From: Membranihabitans marinus
GTDB lineage: Bacteria; Bacteroidota; Bacteroidia; Chitinophagales; Saprospiraceae
Reading direction: 5' to 3'
Assembly: GCF_019802045.1 (NCBI RefSeq)
Contig: NZ_JAHVHU010000004.1
Location: forward strand, 1 to 64,000
Length of the DNA stretch: 64,000 bases
A program made the position numbers and the translations under genes. This document shows positions 24,062 to 33,861 of this stretch, piece after piece. Each line of letters begins with the position of its first letter. Position 1 is the first letter of the stretch. A model generated the notes under the pieces. That model ran no database searches. It saw only the letters and a list, made by a program, of their open reading frames with translations, and had not been told where the DNA came from.

Positions 24062-24769
24062 TTAGCCTTCGAAGTGAAAAGAAAAGGTCAGCATTTGAGA
24101 AAGTGCTTTTTGCAGCAAACCGGCATCTGATTCCTGATTGTTGTTGATGAGTATATTGGAGATCCCTTTGGTGAGTTTGATCTCGGGAGACAAGATAAAA
24201 TACGGGAAAAAGAATTGCATCCCGATACCACCTTCCAATGAATAATCGGAAGCAGAAACATGGAAGTCTGTATTGATTGACCTGGACTTACTGGAAATAT
24301 CAAAAGCGTACTTAAATCCCCCAAAAACATATACCCTCATATCTTTGTATGGATGGGATTTATAGCGGACCTGAAAGGGGAGTTCCCCATATACATAATC
24401 CAGTTTGAGCGGTTTATCTGTGGGCGATGTATTGTGTTGGTACATCATTTGCATCTGCCCGAATGAAAAACCAGGAAGTAGCCGAAAATCCCAGTAGTCA
24501 CCTATTTTTAAGTTTCCGATCACCTTAATGTCATACCCGGGACTTGAATAAGATTCGATCAGTGAAATATTCTTTTGATCTTGAAAATCTTCACTATGCA
24601 GGACTTTAAGATTGCTTTTGTGCAGACCAAAGGAAATGCCAAAGTAGTAGTTCTTGTGCTGTTTATTCCGGTAGTTGTGCAGTCCATCACCGTGTTGTGC
24701 CAATACCATCGTCCCGAAAAAGGAACAACAAAGCAGACCAATTATTTTTTTCCTGAATATATCTGACAT
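24062..24769 (-). CDS. porT: PorT/SprT-like type IX secretion barrel protein
   Basis: A 235-residue protein with a signal peptide (residues 8-24, ending VLAQ) and a C-terminal region of alternating strands typical of small outer-membrane barrels. PorT (Porphyromonas) and SprT (Flavobacterium) are needed for type IX protein secretion, and their genes are characteristically located next to ubiE. Here the gene overlaps the 3' end of ubiE by 28 bp, the same neighbourhood. Size and the YYFGISFGLHKSNLKV segment also fit. No other type IX genes are in the window. The role is assigned from size, fold and gene order, so a generic porin-family protein remains possible. Confidence 0.75.
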   Translation of the reverse strand: MSDIFRKKIIGLLCCSFFGTMVLAQHGDGLHNYRNKQHKNYYFGISFGLHKSNLKVLHSEDFQDQKNISLIESYSSPGYDIKVIGNLKIGDYWDFRLLPGFSFGQMQMMYQHNTSPTDKPLKLDYVYGELPFQVRYKSHPYKDMRVYVFGGFKYAFDISSKSRSINTDFHVSASDYSLEGGIGMQFFFPYFILSPEIKLTKGISNILINNNQESDAGLLQKALSQMLTFSFHFEG

Positions 24770-25485
24770 ATACCTAATGTGAGTTCAGTACATTGAACGC
24801 TATTAAAACCAACTTCTTGTAATTTATCCAGGAACTTTTCGCGATCAGGAAAAGCCTGTACGGATTCATATAAGTATTGGTAGGCCTTGGCGTCCCCCGA
24901 GCGGATTTTTCCGATAAAAGGAAGAATGTTTTGAAAATAAAAATTATATCCTTGTTTAAAGGGGAAGATTTTGGGCTTGGAAAACTCCAGTATATAAATA
25001 TGTCCGCCTGGTCGCAATACGCGATGCATTTCGGATAACCCTTTTTGAAGATTTTCAAAGTTTCGAACACCAAAGGAGGCTGTGACGACGTCGTAGGTCT
25101 CATTCTTCATAGAAAGGTTTTCAGCGTCTTCTACAGATAGCTTGATCCGGTCCTCCATTTTTTCCCGACGGACTTTTTTCTCGGCCACATCAAGCATTTT
25201 CCGAGAAATGTCCACGCCATCAATGAGAACATTCTTATCTTTGTGTCCGAGCGTGATCGCCACGTCACCCGTACCTGTAGCTACATCAAGAATATTTTTT
25301 GGAGAATGGACGAGTATTTGACTGGTGAGCTTGTTTCTCCATTTGACATCAAATCGTGCCGACAGCAGTCTGTTGAGAAAATCATAGCCACCGGCAATAT
25401 TGTCAAACATGCGGGTGACTTGTTCTTTTTTGCCTGCTGAATCTTCCTCGTAAGGCTTGATTTTTTCCCGTTTAGGATCGGTCAT
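24742..25485 (-). CDS. ubiE: Demethylmenaquinone methyltransferase (UbiE/MenG)
   Basis: An S-adenosylmethionine-dependent methyltransferase for the last step of menaquinone synthesis. The 247-residue length is usual. The family signature around residues 26-45 (MFDNIAGGYDFLNRLLS) and the SAM-binding motif I, LDVATGTGD (residues 66-74), are visible, as is VLRPGGHIYILEFSKP near residue 155. The 3' end overlaps the porT start, indicating co-translation. It is divergent from gyrA. Confidence 0.95.
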   Translation of the reverse strand: MTDPKREKIKPYEEDSAGKKEQVTRMFDNIAGGYDFLNRLLSARFDVKWRNKLTSQILVHSPKNILDVATGTGDVAITLGHKDKNVLIDGVDISRKMLDVAEKKVRREKMEDRIKLSVEDAENLSMKNETYDVVTASFGVRNFENLQKGLSEMHRVLRPGGHIYILEFSKPKIFPFKQGYNFYFQNILPFIGKIRSGDAKAYQYLYESVQAFPDREKFLDKLQEVGFNSVQCTELTLGICQIYSGKK

Positions 25486-25576
25486 AGTAATGTGGTGTTT
25501 TAAGATTAACGGCGAAAATACAGGTTTTGTGGATAATTCAGTTTGATATTGATTATTAAATACTATATATTTTTAA

Positions 25577-25584
25577 TACATTTG
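25577..25584 (+). promoter_or_regulatory. -7 box upstream of gyrA
   Basis: TACATTTG is an exact TAnnTTTG match 31 bases before the gyrA start codon. No TTG lies at the usual 18-21 base spacing (the nearest is 25 bases upstream), so it is a partial promoter match. Confidence 0.45.
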
Positions 25585-25615
25585 CATCGCTTAAAAAAAC
25601 CATAGATAACTATAA

Positions 25616-28111
25616 ATGCCACAACAACAAACAATTATCCCAATTAACATCGAAGAGGAGATGAAGACCGCTTACATCGATTATTCGATGTCAGTGATTG
25701 TTTCCCGGGCTTTGCCTGATGTAAGAGATGGGTTGAAACCTGTACACCGGCGTATACTATACGCTATGCAGGACCTGGGGTTGGCTCATAATAAGCCACA
25801 TCGGAAGTCCGCCCGGGTCGTCGGAGAAGTGCTTGGGAAGTATCATCCGCATGGTGATTCATCTGTGTACGAAGCCATGGTACGGATGGCTCAGGATTGG
25901 TCACTTCGATACCCACTGGTTGATGGACAGGGAAACTTTGGTCACATTGACGGTGATAAAGCAGCTGCCATGCGATATACCGAAGCCCGGTTGGGCAGAT
26001 TGGCAGACGAGCTTCTCGGCGATATCAAAAAAGATACGGTTGATTTTAACTTCAACTTTGATGACTCTCTGAAGGAACCTTCAGTATTGCCATCCAGCTT
26101 TCCAAACCTGCTTGTCAATGGAGCTTCAGGAATTGCAGTCGGAATGGCAACCAATATGCTTCCACACAATATGTCTGAAGTTATAGACGGCGTCATAGCT
26201 ACGGTTCAGAATCCGGATATTGATACGGAAGGCTTGATGGAACATGTCAAGGCGCCTGATTTTCCAACCGGCGGAATCATTTATGGCGTAGAAGGGGTAA
26301 AGGAGGCTTTTGAAACCGGACGTGGACGGATCGTTCTTCGGGCAAAATCTGAAATAATAGTCGATAACCGAGGGCGGGAGACGATCATTATATCCGAAAT
26401 TCCTTACCAGGTTAATAAAAGCTCCCTGATTGTAAAAATCAGCGAGTTGAAAAGAGATGAAAAAGTCACGGGAATATCAGAAGTTCGTGATGAATCGGAT
26501 CGCGAGGGAATCCGGATCGTCATCGAGGTGAAACGGGATGCTATGGCGCAAGTAGTGCTCAGTAAACTTTATAAATACAGCCAGTTACAAGCCTCATATG
26601 GGGTGAACAATGTTGCGCTGGTAAAAGGCAGACCTCATTTACTTTCACTTAAAGAACTGATCGAGGAATTCATTGAGTTTCGGATTGAAATCATTGTTCG
26701 GCGTACTCAGTTTGACTTAAAGAAAGCTGAAGATCGGGCACATATAGTGGAAGGTCTTATCATTGCTGTCGACAATATCGATGAAGTCATTAAGATTATC
26801 CGTGGATCCAATACGGTTGATGAAGCCCGCGATGGGTTGATAGAACGCTTTGAGTTTACAGAGAAGCAGGCCAAAGCAATTCTGGAACTGCGACTGCAGA
26901 AGCTGACCGGTCTGGAAATCGATAAACTACGGGCTGAGTATGACGAGTTAATGGAAAACATAGCTTACTACAAAGAAATTCTGGCCAGCATCGATCTTCA
27001 AAAAGAGATTGTGGTGGAAGAGTTACGAGTGATCAAAGAGAAATACGGCGATGAGCGACGGACAGAGATCAGTTATGCCGACGGTGAAATTAGCATCGAA
27101 GATCTGATCCCCAACGAGGAAATGATTGTTTCGATTTCTCATCTTGGTTATATTAAGCGAACAAAATCCGCTGAATATAAAGTGCAAGGCCGGGGTGGAA
27201 AAGGATCAAAAGGATCCAGAACCCGGGAAGCCGACTTTCTGGAACATGTGTTTGTCGCCGATGCCCACAATTACCTATTGTTGTTTACCGAGCAAGGCAG
27301 ATGTTTTTGGTTGCGGGTTTACGAAATTCCAGAAGCAAGTCGAAATGCTACAGGGCGGGTTATTCAAAATATACTGCAAATTCCGAAAGATGATAAGGTG
27401 ATGGCTTACATCATCGTCCAGGATCTTACCGATGAAGAGTTCTTGGTCAATAATTATATCATGTTTAGTACGGTAAGAGGTTTGATCAAGAAAACTTCTT
27501 TGGAGCAATATTCTCGACCACGTGTGAATGGTATCAATGCGATAACCATCAACGAGGGTGATCAATTGATGGAAGCGAAACTGACGAACGGAAATAGTGA
27601 AATTCTGCTAGCCAACCGGAATGGTCGGGCCATCCGATTCAATGAGTCCAAGGTGCGTCCCATGGGCCGAAATGCAGCCGGTGTGATCGGAATCCGACTT
27701 GACGATGAAGATGACCGCGTGGTAGGTATGGTTTGCGTCGATCAAGATGATGACGATGCAACGATTCTGGTGGTGTCGGAAAAAGGAAACGGGAAACGAT
27801 CATTGCTGGAAGAGTACCGGGTCACAAACCGGGGTGGCAAAGGGGTAAAAACCATTAATGTCAACGAAAAGACGGGCCAGCTAATCGGCCTGAAATCTGT
27901 CACAGAGGAAGATCATCTCGTGATCACGAACAAATCGGGTCTGACGATTCGCATGGATGTTGCTAATATCCGGGTGATGGGTAGAGCTACCCAGGGTGTA
28001 CGTCTGATTTCACTGAATAAAAATGATGCTATTGCAGATATAACTGTCATCCGGGGTGGTGATGAAGAAGATGATTTCGAAGAAGTTGTTCCCATTGATG
28101 AAGAGGAGTGA
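25616..28111 (+). CDS. gyrA: DNA gyrase subunit A
   Basis: The breakage-reunion subunit of type II topoisomerase, which introduces negative supercoils together with GyrB. The winged-helix and tower region occupies roughly the first 500 residues, with the catalytic Tyr121 in [11 protein letters not shown]. The quinolone-resistance region around residues 80-84 reads HGDSSVYE, i.e. the susceptible-type serine. The C-terminal beta-pinwheel contains the GyrA-box-like motif [10 protein letters not shown] near residue 525. The acidic tail is usual. Length 831 residues is normal. It is monocistronic, divergent from ubiE. Confidence 0.98.
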   Translation: MPQQQTIIPINIEEEMKTAYIDYSMSVIVSRALPDVRDGLKPVHRRILYAMQDLGLAHNKPHRKSARVVGEVLGKYHPHGDSSVYEAMVRMAQDWSLRYPLVDGQGNFGHIDGDKAAAMRYTEARLGRLADELLGDIKKDTVDFNFNFDDSLKEPSVLPSSFPNLLVNGASGIAVGMATNMLPHNMSEVIDGVIATVQNPDIDTEGLMEHVKAPDFPTGGIIYGVEGVKEAFETGRGRIVLRAKSEIIVDNRGRETIIISEIPYQVNKSSLIVKISELKRDEKVTGISEVRDESDREGIRIVIEVKRDAMAQVVLSKLYKYSQLQASYGVNNVALVKGRPHLLSLKELIEEFIEFRIEIIVRRTQFDLKKAEDRAHIVEGLIIAVDNIDEVIKIIRGSNTVDEARDGLIERFEFTEKQAKAILELRLQKLTGLEIDKLRAEYDELMENIAYYKEILASIDLQKEIVVEELRVIKEKYGDERRTEISYADGEISIEDLIPNEEMIVSISHLGYIKRTKSAEYKVQGRGGKGSKGSRTREADFLEHVFVADAHNYLLLFTEQGRCFWLRVYEIPEASRNATGRVIQNILQIPKDDKVMAYIIVQDLTDEEFLVNNYIMFSTVRGLIKKTSLEQYSRPRVNGINAITINEGDQLMEAKLTNGNSEILLANRNGRAIRFNESKVRPMGRNAAGVIGIRLDDEDDRVVGMVCVDQDDDDATILVVSEKGNGKRSLLEEYRVTNRGGKGVKTINVNEKTGQLIGLKSVTEEDHLVITNKSGLTIRMDVANIRVMGRATQGVRLISLNKNDAIADITVIRGGDEEDDFEEVVPIDEEE

Positions 28112-28211
28112 TTTTAACGATTTTGTAGAATTACCTTAACATGAATAAAATAATTTTTGTTATATTTCATTAGTCATAAGAATGAATTTAATCATAAACA
28201 GCATTTTACCA

Positions 28212-29534
28212 ATGAGAAAAATTATAACTTTTGCCTTACTGGCATTATTCGGAACCCTAAGTGTTCAGGCGCAAGACGTCAATCCGAAAAAAGCCTACCG
28301 GCAAGCCAAACGAAATCTCAGCTCTTTTGAACTCGATAATTCCAAAGTCGATGAATTGAATGAAGCTGTAAATCTGATCATGTCTGCGGCGAAAGATGAA
28401 GACATGAAGTCTGATGCAGGTATGTGGAATACGATGGGAGACATCTACAGCGCCTATTTGGAATTGGATTATAAGCGCAGTTTGATGGACGAAGCGTACA
28501 AACCTCAGTTTCTTCAGGAAGCGAACAAAGCGTACATGGCTTACAAAGAGGCGTATAAAGTAGCGGATAAAAGCCGTGATAAAGACGATGCCCTGGCCGG
28601 GATGGCTGGATTAATCCAATCCATGAGCAATTCCGGTATCACCGTATTGCAGGCTGGTGATCCGATGGGCGCGTATAATATTTTTAGAAATGTATTGGAC
28701 ATACATGAACTGCTCAAAGAAAATGAGAAGGACAGTCCCCTCAATGACGAGGAGGCGATGAATAATCAATTGTTCCTGGCTGGCTATGCAGCATTACTGG
28801 CCGAACAGTATGAATTGGCTACTCCGTACTACATGGAATTGAAAGAGAATGATTATGATGATCCGAGTCTATACGAAGGATTGTTCAAAATCAAGGCCCA
28901 GGATGATCCTGATGCCGCAGCTGCTATATTGGAAGAAGGAAGACAAAAGTATCCCGATGATCTGACTCTTTTGTATGCTGAAATCAATGCGGCGCTTAAA
29001 AATAATGAAATCCAGTCCCTGGAAAGCAAATTAAAAGAAGCCATTGCCAAAGATCCGGAAAATGTGTCCTTGTATACGACAACCGGCTCAGTGTATGATC
29101 GCTTATTTCAGGAAATGATGGATTCGGACGCTGAACAGGCCGCAGCTTATTTTGACAGCGCCAAGGTGTATTTTGAAAAAGCATTGGAAGTCAATCCCGA
29201 CAATGTAGATGCCATTTATAGCATCGGTGCGTTGTATTATAATCAAGCTGCACAAGGTACTCAAGAACTTCAGGCTATGGCTGATGACCTGACATCCGAG
29301 GGAATGAAAAAATATGATGCTAAGAAAGCAGAGGTCGATAAAATATTTGACGAGGCGTTACCATACTTTAAACGAGCAGAGAAAGTAAATCCAAGTGACC
29401 GGAATACCTTGATTGCGCTCAAAGAGATCTTTGCACGGAAAAATAAGATGGATATATCTGATGAGTTTGCCAAACGACTTGAGAAAGTCGAAGCTGGTGG
29501 AACGATCGATTCCTCTTATTTTGAGAATAATTAA
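28212..29534 (+). CDS. Exported tetratricopeptide-repeat protein
   Basis: A roughly 440-residue protein. The start at 28212 gives a standard signal peptide (MRKIITFALLALFGTLSVQAQ); an upstream ATG at 28182 is open but would lengthen the n-region. The mature part consists mainly of helical TPR-like repeats, clearest at residues 190-330 (ENVSLYTTTGSVYDRL, PDNVDAIYSIGALYYNQ). Function unknown; such periplasmic TPR proteins are usually scaffolds. A strong hairpin terminator follows 26 bp after the stop. Confidence 0.85.
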   Translation: MRKIITFALLALFGTLSVQAQDVNPKKAYRQAKRNLSSFELDNSKVDELNEAVNLIMSAAKDEDMKSDAGMWNTMGDIYSAYLELDYKRSLMDEAYKPQFLQEANKAYMAYKEAYKVADKSRDKDDALAGMAGLIQSMSNSGITVLQAGDPMGAYNIFRNVLDIHELLKENEKDSPLNDEEAMNNQLFLAGYAALLAEQYELATPYYMELKENDYDDPSLYEGLFKIKAQDDPDAAAAILEEGRQKYPDDLTLLYAEINAALKNNEIQSLESKLKEAIAKDPENVSLYTTTGSVYDRLFQEMMDSDAEQAAAYFDSAKVYFEKALEVNPDNVDAIYSIGALYYNQAAQGTQELQAMADDLTSEGMKKYDAKKAEVDKIFDEALPYFKRAEKVNPSDRNTLIALKEIFARKNKMDISDEFAKRLEKVEAGGTIDSSYFENN

Positions 29535-29559
29535 ACAATCTGCATTCACATAAGAGTAT

Positions 29560-29592
29560 AAAAAAGCCACGATATTTTCGTGGCTTTTTTTA
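29560..29592 (+). terminator. Rho-independent terminator
   Basis: Eight-base-pair stem AGCCACGA/TCGTGGCT (29565-29572 and 29578-29585) with a five-base loop, followed by a run of seven or more T. It ends the transcript of the TPR protein gene. The A run on the left side would also allow use on the minus strand, but no gene ends there. Confidence 0.9.
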
Positions 29593-29623
29593 TTTTATCA
29601 ATCTATTTTTTCATATTGAGCAC

Positions 29624-30157
29624 ATGAAACCAGCTATGTTCGGACGGATTGATCAGCTTTTTGTCAAAATAGGCGAATACGTCAGTCTTCTTAATATTCT
29701 ATTGGTGGTTTTGATTCTGGTGGATGTGGTGGCACGTTATTTATTTTTCTCCTCCTCAGCCTGGCTTAATGAACTGGAATGGCATGTTTTTTCAATGATA
29801 TTTCTCTTTGGAGTCGTTTACACATTACAGTATGACGACCATGTCCGGGTCGATGTCTGGTATTCGAACAGGTCCCCGATCCAACAATTGTGGATCAATC
29901 TATTGGGAACTGTGGTATTCCTTATACCGTGGTGTGTCATCGTGTTACTGACTTCGCTTAAATACGCTCATCATTCTTTTGAAATGAATGAAATGAGTGC
30001 TGATCCGGGTGGACTTCCATACCGATATATTATCAAATATATGATGGCATTGTCATTTGGATTACTGCTCGTATATAGTTTGTTATTTGCAGTAAAATGT
30101 GGTGTACGACTGACCAACCCGGAAGTGGAGGTTTTTCTAAAAAAACTTGGGAATTGA
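29624..30157 (+). CDS. TRAP transporter small permease (DctQ type)
   Basis: The small membrane subunit of a tripartite ATP-independent periplasmic transporter. It is 177 residues long with four hydrophobic segments (about 22-40, 52-72, 90-112, 135-158). The DVVARYLFFSSSAWLNELEWHVF segment near residues 30-52 is typical of DctQ. Its stop codon overlaps the start of the large permease by one base (TGATG), implying translational coupling. No periplasmic binding protein gene is adjacent. Confidence 0.88.
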   Translation: MKPAMFGRIDQLFVKIGEYVSLLNILLVVLILVDVVARYLFFSSSAWLNELEWHVFSMIFLFGVVYTLQYDDHVRVDVWYSNRSPIQQLWINLLGTVVFLIPWCVIVLLTSLKYAHHSFEMNEMSADPGGLPYRYIIKYMMALSFGLLLVYSLLFAVKCGVRLTNPEVEVFLKKLGN

Positions 30158-31449
30158 TGGAGTGGATCGCATTGGTCATGGTCGGCGTAGTTTTCTTGTG
30201 CCTGGTGTTGGGATTTCCGGTAGCTTTTACGTTGGCCGGGGTAGCGACCATAACCGGCCTGCTGACGCTTGGTCCTGATTTTTTCAACTTTCTTCCATCC
30301 AGAATCATGGGGATTATGAGTAACTACGTGTTGCTTGCCGTACCCTTGTTTGTATTTATGGGGATTATGCTTGAAAAGAGTGGAATGGCAGCTACACTAC
30401 TCAAAACAATGGCGCAAATTTTTGGGAAAGTCAGGGGTGGGCTTGGTGTAAGTGTGATTATTGTAGGAACATTATTAGCTGCTTCCACGGGGATCGTTGG
30501 AGCCACAGTAGTCACTATGGGACTCATCAGCTTACCATCCATGATCGAGTCGCGATATAACATTCCATTGGCTACAGGAATTATTGCTTCATCAGGTACC
30601 CTGGGTCAGATCATTCCGCCTTCCATTGTTTTGATTCTTCTGGGTACAGTATTGAATGTGTCTGTGGGCGATCTCTTTCTGGCAGCTATTTTACCTGGAT
30701 TGATCATCGTGGGATCGTACATAATTTATGTGTTGGTCGTTGCGAAAGCAAAGCCTGAAGTAGCTCCTCCGGTGGCTCGCCATTCAACGGACCACATTTC
30801 CGTTCAATCGATATTCACGGCACTTCTGATGCCACTGTTTTTGATGGTAGCTGTCTTGGGTTCTATTTTTGCCGGGGTAGCTTCTCCGACGGAAGCCGCA
30901 GCGGTAGGTGCATTTGGGGCGGTCCTATTGACCGTGATAGCCGGAAAGTTCAGCTTTAAAAAATTAGTAGAAACCAGCCGGGAAACCACCCGGTTGACGA
31001 CGATGGTTTTTTTTATTCTTATCGGTGCGACTACGTTCTCTCTCGTTTTCCGTGGGCTGCATGGTGATGACCTTATATTGGAATTAATACAGTCTGCTCA
31101 ATTATCCCCGGATATTTTGGTTCTTCTGATTCTATTAATCGTATTTATCCTTGGGTTTTTTATCGATTTCGTGGAAATCATTTTTATCATCGTGCCCATT
31201 GTGCTGCCCATCCTCAATGCCTATGAAATAGATTTACTATGGGTGGGAATCCTACTTGCGATCAATTTACAAACCTCATTTTTGACGCCACCGTTTGGAT
31301 TCTCTCTGTTCTATCTCAAAGGGGTAGCTCCTCCTGAAGTAAAAACACGGGATATATACCGGGGCATCATCCCCTTTATTATTATTCAGTTGGTGGTCCT
31401 TACGATGATTTATATATTTCCGTCCGTTCTGCTTTTTTTTACTCCGTAA
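30157..31449 (+). CDS. TRAP transporter large permease (DctM type)
   Basis: The transport subunit of a TRAP system, using ion gradients to import carboxylates or similar compounds. The ATG at 30157 was chosen over one at 30097 because it overlaps the DctQ stop by one base and gives the family's hydrophobic N-terminus. About 430 residues with roughly a dozen transmembrane helices. The DctM signatures GIVGATVVTMGLIS and SSGTLGQIIPPSI are present. The 3' end overlaps a convergent lipoprotein gene by 11 bp. Substrate unknown, since the binding protein that sets specificity is not in the window. Confidence 0.93.
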   Translation: MEWIALVMVGVVFLCLVLGFPVAFTLAGVATITGLLTLGPDFFNFLPSRIMGIMSNYVLLAVPLFVFMGIMLEKSGMAATLLKTMAQIFGKVRGGLGVSVIIVGTLLAASTGIVGATVVTMGLISLPSMIESRYNIPLATGIIASSGTLGQIIPPSIVLILLGTVLNVSVGDLFLAAILPGLIIVGSYIIYVLVVAKAKPEVAPPVARHSTDHISVQSIFTALLMPLFLMVAVLGSIFAGVASPTEAAAVGAFGAVLLTVIAGKFSFKKLVETSRETTRLTTMVFFILIGATTFSLVFRGLHGDDLILELIQSAQLSPDILVLLILLIVFILGFFIDFVEIIFIIVPIVLPILNAYEIDLLWVGILLAINLQTSFLTPPFGFSLFYLKGVAPPEVKTRDIYRGIIPFIIIQLVVLTMIYIFPSVLLFFTP

Positions 31450-32365
31450 TGGAAACGAGTATTTGACGGACCCGGGGTTCGAGTTTGAGTAAACTGCTGT
31501 TATCTGACGAAATCACTTTATCACCGATAAGAAATGGGTATACTGATATATCTCCATGATAATCAAAGCTCAATGTGAGTTTGGGGTTGAGATCGCCACC
31601 TTGCCAGTTTAATGTTGTACCGGCCAAATCCCATTGGAATCCGGTCAATTCAAACGGCGTCCCATTGATAGCTGTTACTTCTTGAATCGATTGACCGATA
31701 TGGATCCCTGATTTGGTTTGCCATTGTGCACCGGGTTTTGAAATTATGACCTGCTGGATGTTTTCAAAATCCTGATTTTTCCAGTAGATTTTCAATTCAT
31801 TGTTGGAGTTCGGGTACAAAATAGTGCCCTCTACGGTTTCTTCTCCACCCAGATGAAGCTTGTCTTTGATGACTTCACCAGGGCCCATCTGACTGACGAG
31901 TTCTTCATGCGTTGACTCTTTGGTTACAATACCTGCTCGGATGCCTGGTTCGATAATAAAATCTTTGACTCGACCGGCAATGGTAAGCTCGTCAGATTCC
32001 AGAATTTCCATTCCACCACCATAAATCCATCCTGTATCACCATTGAATATTATTTCATGCCAATAATGTGGTTTATTCAAACCTCGAATTGAGATGGTCT
32101 CTGTAGTGTCCGATTTTTTCCCGGTCAGGCGGACATACTGACCCTTACCAATCTGGGTGATTTCATTTCCACCTAAACCCGACCCATCGCGCATTCGGAG
32201 ATTGTCCACGACAACTTGTCCATATTTTAGTTCTTCTTCAACTTCACGTTCTGTAGAATCATTATCCGTTTCATTTCCGTCTGAAAAGAAATTGCAGCCC
32301 GAAAGCAATAACCCGAGTATCACAGAAATTGCTAAAAAATAGGGGAGTTGCTTCACTGTAAACAT
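31439..32365 (-). CDS. SH3-domain lipoprotein
   Basis: A 308-residue putative lipoprotein: hydrophobic residues 8-22 end in the lipobox LLSGC (Cys24), followed by an acidic Asn/Asp-rich linker. Residues about 48-115 look like a bacterial SH3 (SH3b) domain, with VVDNLRMRDGSGLGG at its start and DTGWIYGGGM at its end. The C-terminal 190 residues are strand-rich and unassigned. SH3b domains usually bind cell-wall peptides. The 3' end overlaps the TRAP permease gene on the other strand by 11 bp. Confidence 0.75.
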   Translation of the reverse strand: MFTVKQLPYFLAISVILGLLLSGCNFFSDGNETDNDSTEREVEEELKYGQVVVDNLRMRDGSGLGGNEITQIGKGQYVRLTGKKSDTTETISIRGLNKPHYWHEIIFNGDTGWIYGGGMEILESDELTIAGRVKDFIIEPGIRAGIVTKESTHEELVSQMGPGEVIKDKLHLGGEETVEGTILYPNSNNELKIYWKNQDFENIQQVIISKPGAQWQTKSGIHIGQSIQEVTAINGTPFELTGFQWDLAGTTLNWQGGDLNPKLTLSFDYHGDISVYPFLIGDKVISSDNSSLLKLEPRVRQILVSITE

Positions 32366-32491
32366 GTCTTTTCGTGTTAATTGAATTATCTTTCCGTAAC
32401 TGACCTTAAATGTCTTAATATTTTTTGAGAAAACGAATGAGAATACGCAGGATAAATTTAATTTTGCCAGTGTAACGAAAAATTAAGAACA

Positions 32492-32986
32492 ATGATTGAA
32501 GAATTCAAAGGTATTAGTGAAAGCGAGTATGAGAATCTGAAAAATGCCATCTCATATATAACAGTTTTGATCGCGGGAGCGGATGGAACCATCGAAGACC
32601 ATGAAACAGACTGGGCAGCAAAGGTTACTGATATAAGGTCTTACAATTTGCCGCGTCGTCTATCCACATTTTACAAAGAAGCAGGCGAGACTTTCCAGGA
32701 AGATGTTGAGTTCTGGGTGAATAAGTTCAATGAAGATGCAGATAGTACCATGAAAGAACTGAAATTCAGATTAGCCAATTTGAATGACGTGTTTGCAAAA
32801 TTGGATGACCACCAGTTAGCTTATGAACTTTATCTTAGTTTTCGCAGCTTTGCACGCCATGTTGCCCGTTCTACTGGTGGGTTTTTGGGGTGGGGTGCAA
32901 TTGGTCCCGAAGAAGATGAACTGATTGGGCTTACAATGATTCATCCCATAGCACCACCCATCGAGGAAGACAGAAAGGGATTATAG
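32492..32986 (+). CDS. Small helical protein, possibly TerB-like
   Basis: A 164-residue soluble, mostly helical protein. The motif IAGADGTIEDHET near residue 28 resembles the acidic ADGxIxxxE pattern of TerB-fold proteins, which bind metal. The C-terminus becomes Gly/Pro-rich (GGFLGWGAIGPEEDE). No confident family assignment; the TerB link is a weak pattern match. It stands alone between a divergent lipoprotein gene and the DUF547 gene. Confidence 0.65.
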   Translation: MIEEFKGISESEYENLKNAISYITVLIAGADGTIEDHETDWAAKVTDIRSYNLPRRLSTFYKEAGETFQEDVEFWVNKFNEDADSTMKELKFRLANLNDVFAKLDDHQLAYELYLSFRSFARHVARSTGGFLGWGAIGPEEDELIGLTMIHPIAPPIEEDRKGL

Positions 32987-33133
32987 GGTTTGAAGAAACG
33001 GGCGTGACGATGGGTCAAGCCTTTTTTTAGCTGAATAGGAATTGGCGCATAATGTTAATTTCCATATAAAAGCTTGTGATATAGTAACAATTATAGTTTT
33101 ATTTCCTTGATGTTATTGTATTACATAAAAACG

Positions 33134-33838
33134 ATGTTTATAAAACTGATAATTCCCTTTTTGGTTATTGCACTATGCTTGAATAAAACGACCGGGCAGG
33201 TAGATTATAGTCTTTATGGAAAGATATTATCCCAAAATGTATCACCTGCCGGGCAGGTGAATTATGAAAATATAGTCCAAAATCAAAAAGAAGAACTTGG
33301 CCAGTTTCTCCGTGATCTGGCTGATGTCAACCCAGAGAATCTAAAGAAAGACCAACAATTGGCCTACTGGATTAATGCTTACAATGCATTTACGATCCAA
33401 TTGATCATTGATCATTGGCCTGTAAAGTCCATAAAGGATATCGCCAACGGGGAGCCCTGGGATAAGCAATGGATAACGCTGCATGGAGGTACCTATTCTC
33501 TGAATCAAATAGAGCATGACATCATCCGTCCTGGGTTCAATGATCCTCGTATTCATTTCGCGGTCAACTGTGCAGCCAAAAGCTGTCCGCCCTTACTGAA
33601 TAAACCTTATTATGGGGATCAACTGGATCATCAACTGAACAATCAAAGCAGGCTGTTTATAAACAATCCAAAATACAACAGACTTTCAAAAAAGAACATC
33701 GAAATATCCAGACTATTTGAATGGTACGAAAAAGATTTTGATGATGTTATTGATTTCATCAATAAATACTCGAAAATCACTATTGATCCGGAGGCAGAAA
33801 TACGTTATAAAGGATACAATTGGGCATTGAATAATTAA
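33134..33838 (+). CDS. DUF547 domain-containing exported protein
   Basis: About 234 residues. The start at 33134 (MFIKLIIPFLVIALCL, then NKTTGQ) gives a compact signal peptide; an ATG at 33107 would add nine residues. The core matches DUF547: a WINAYNAFTI segment near residue 80 and the conserved VNCAAKSCPPLLNKPY with two cysteines near residue 150. The DUF547 fold is thought to be related to papain-like or transglutaminase-like domains, but no activity is established. The barrel-protein gene follows 23 bp downstream. Confidence 0.88.
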   Translation: MFIKLIIPFLVIALCLNKTTGQVDYSLYGKILSQNVSPAGQVNYENIVQNQKEELGQFLRDLADVNPENLKKDQQLAYWINAYNAFTIQLIIDHWPVKSIKDIANGEPWDKQWITLHGGTYSLNQIEHDIIRPGFNDPRIHFAVNCAAKSCPPLLNKPYYGDQLDHQLNNQSRLFINNPKYNRLSKKNIEISRLFEWYEKDFDDVIDFINKYSKITIDPEAEIRYKGYNWALNN

Positions 33839-33861
33839 CCATTAACTAAAAAACCAATACT

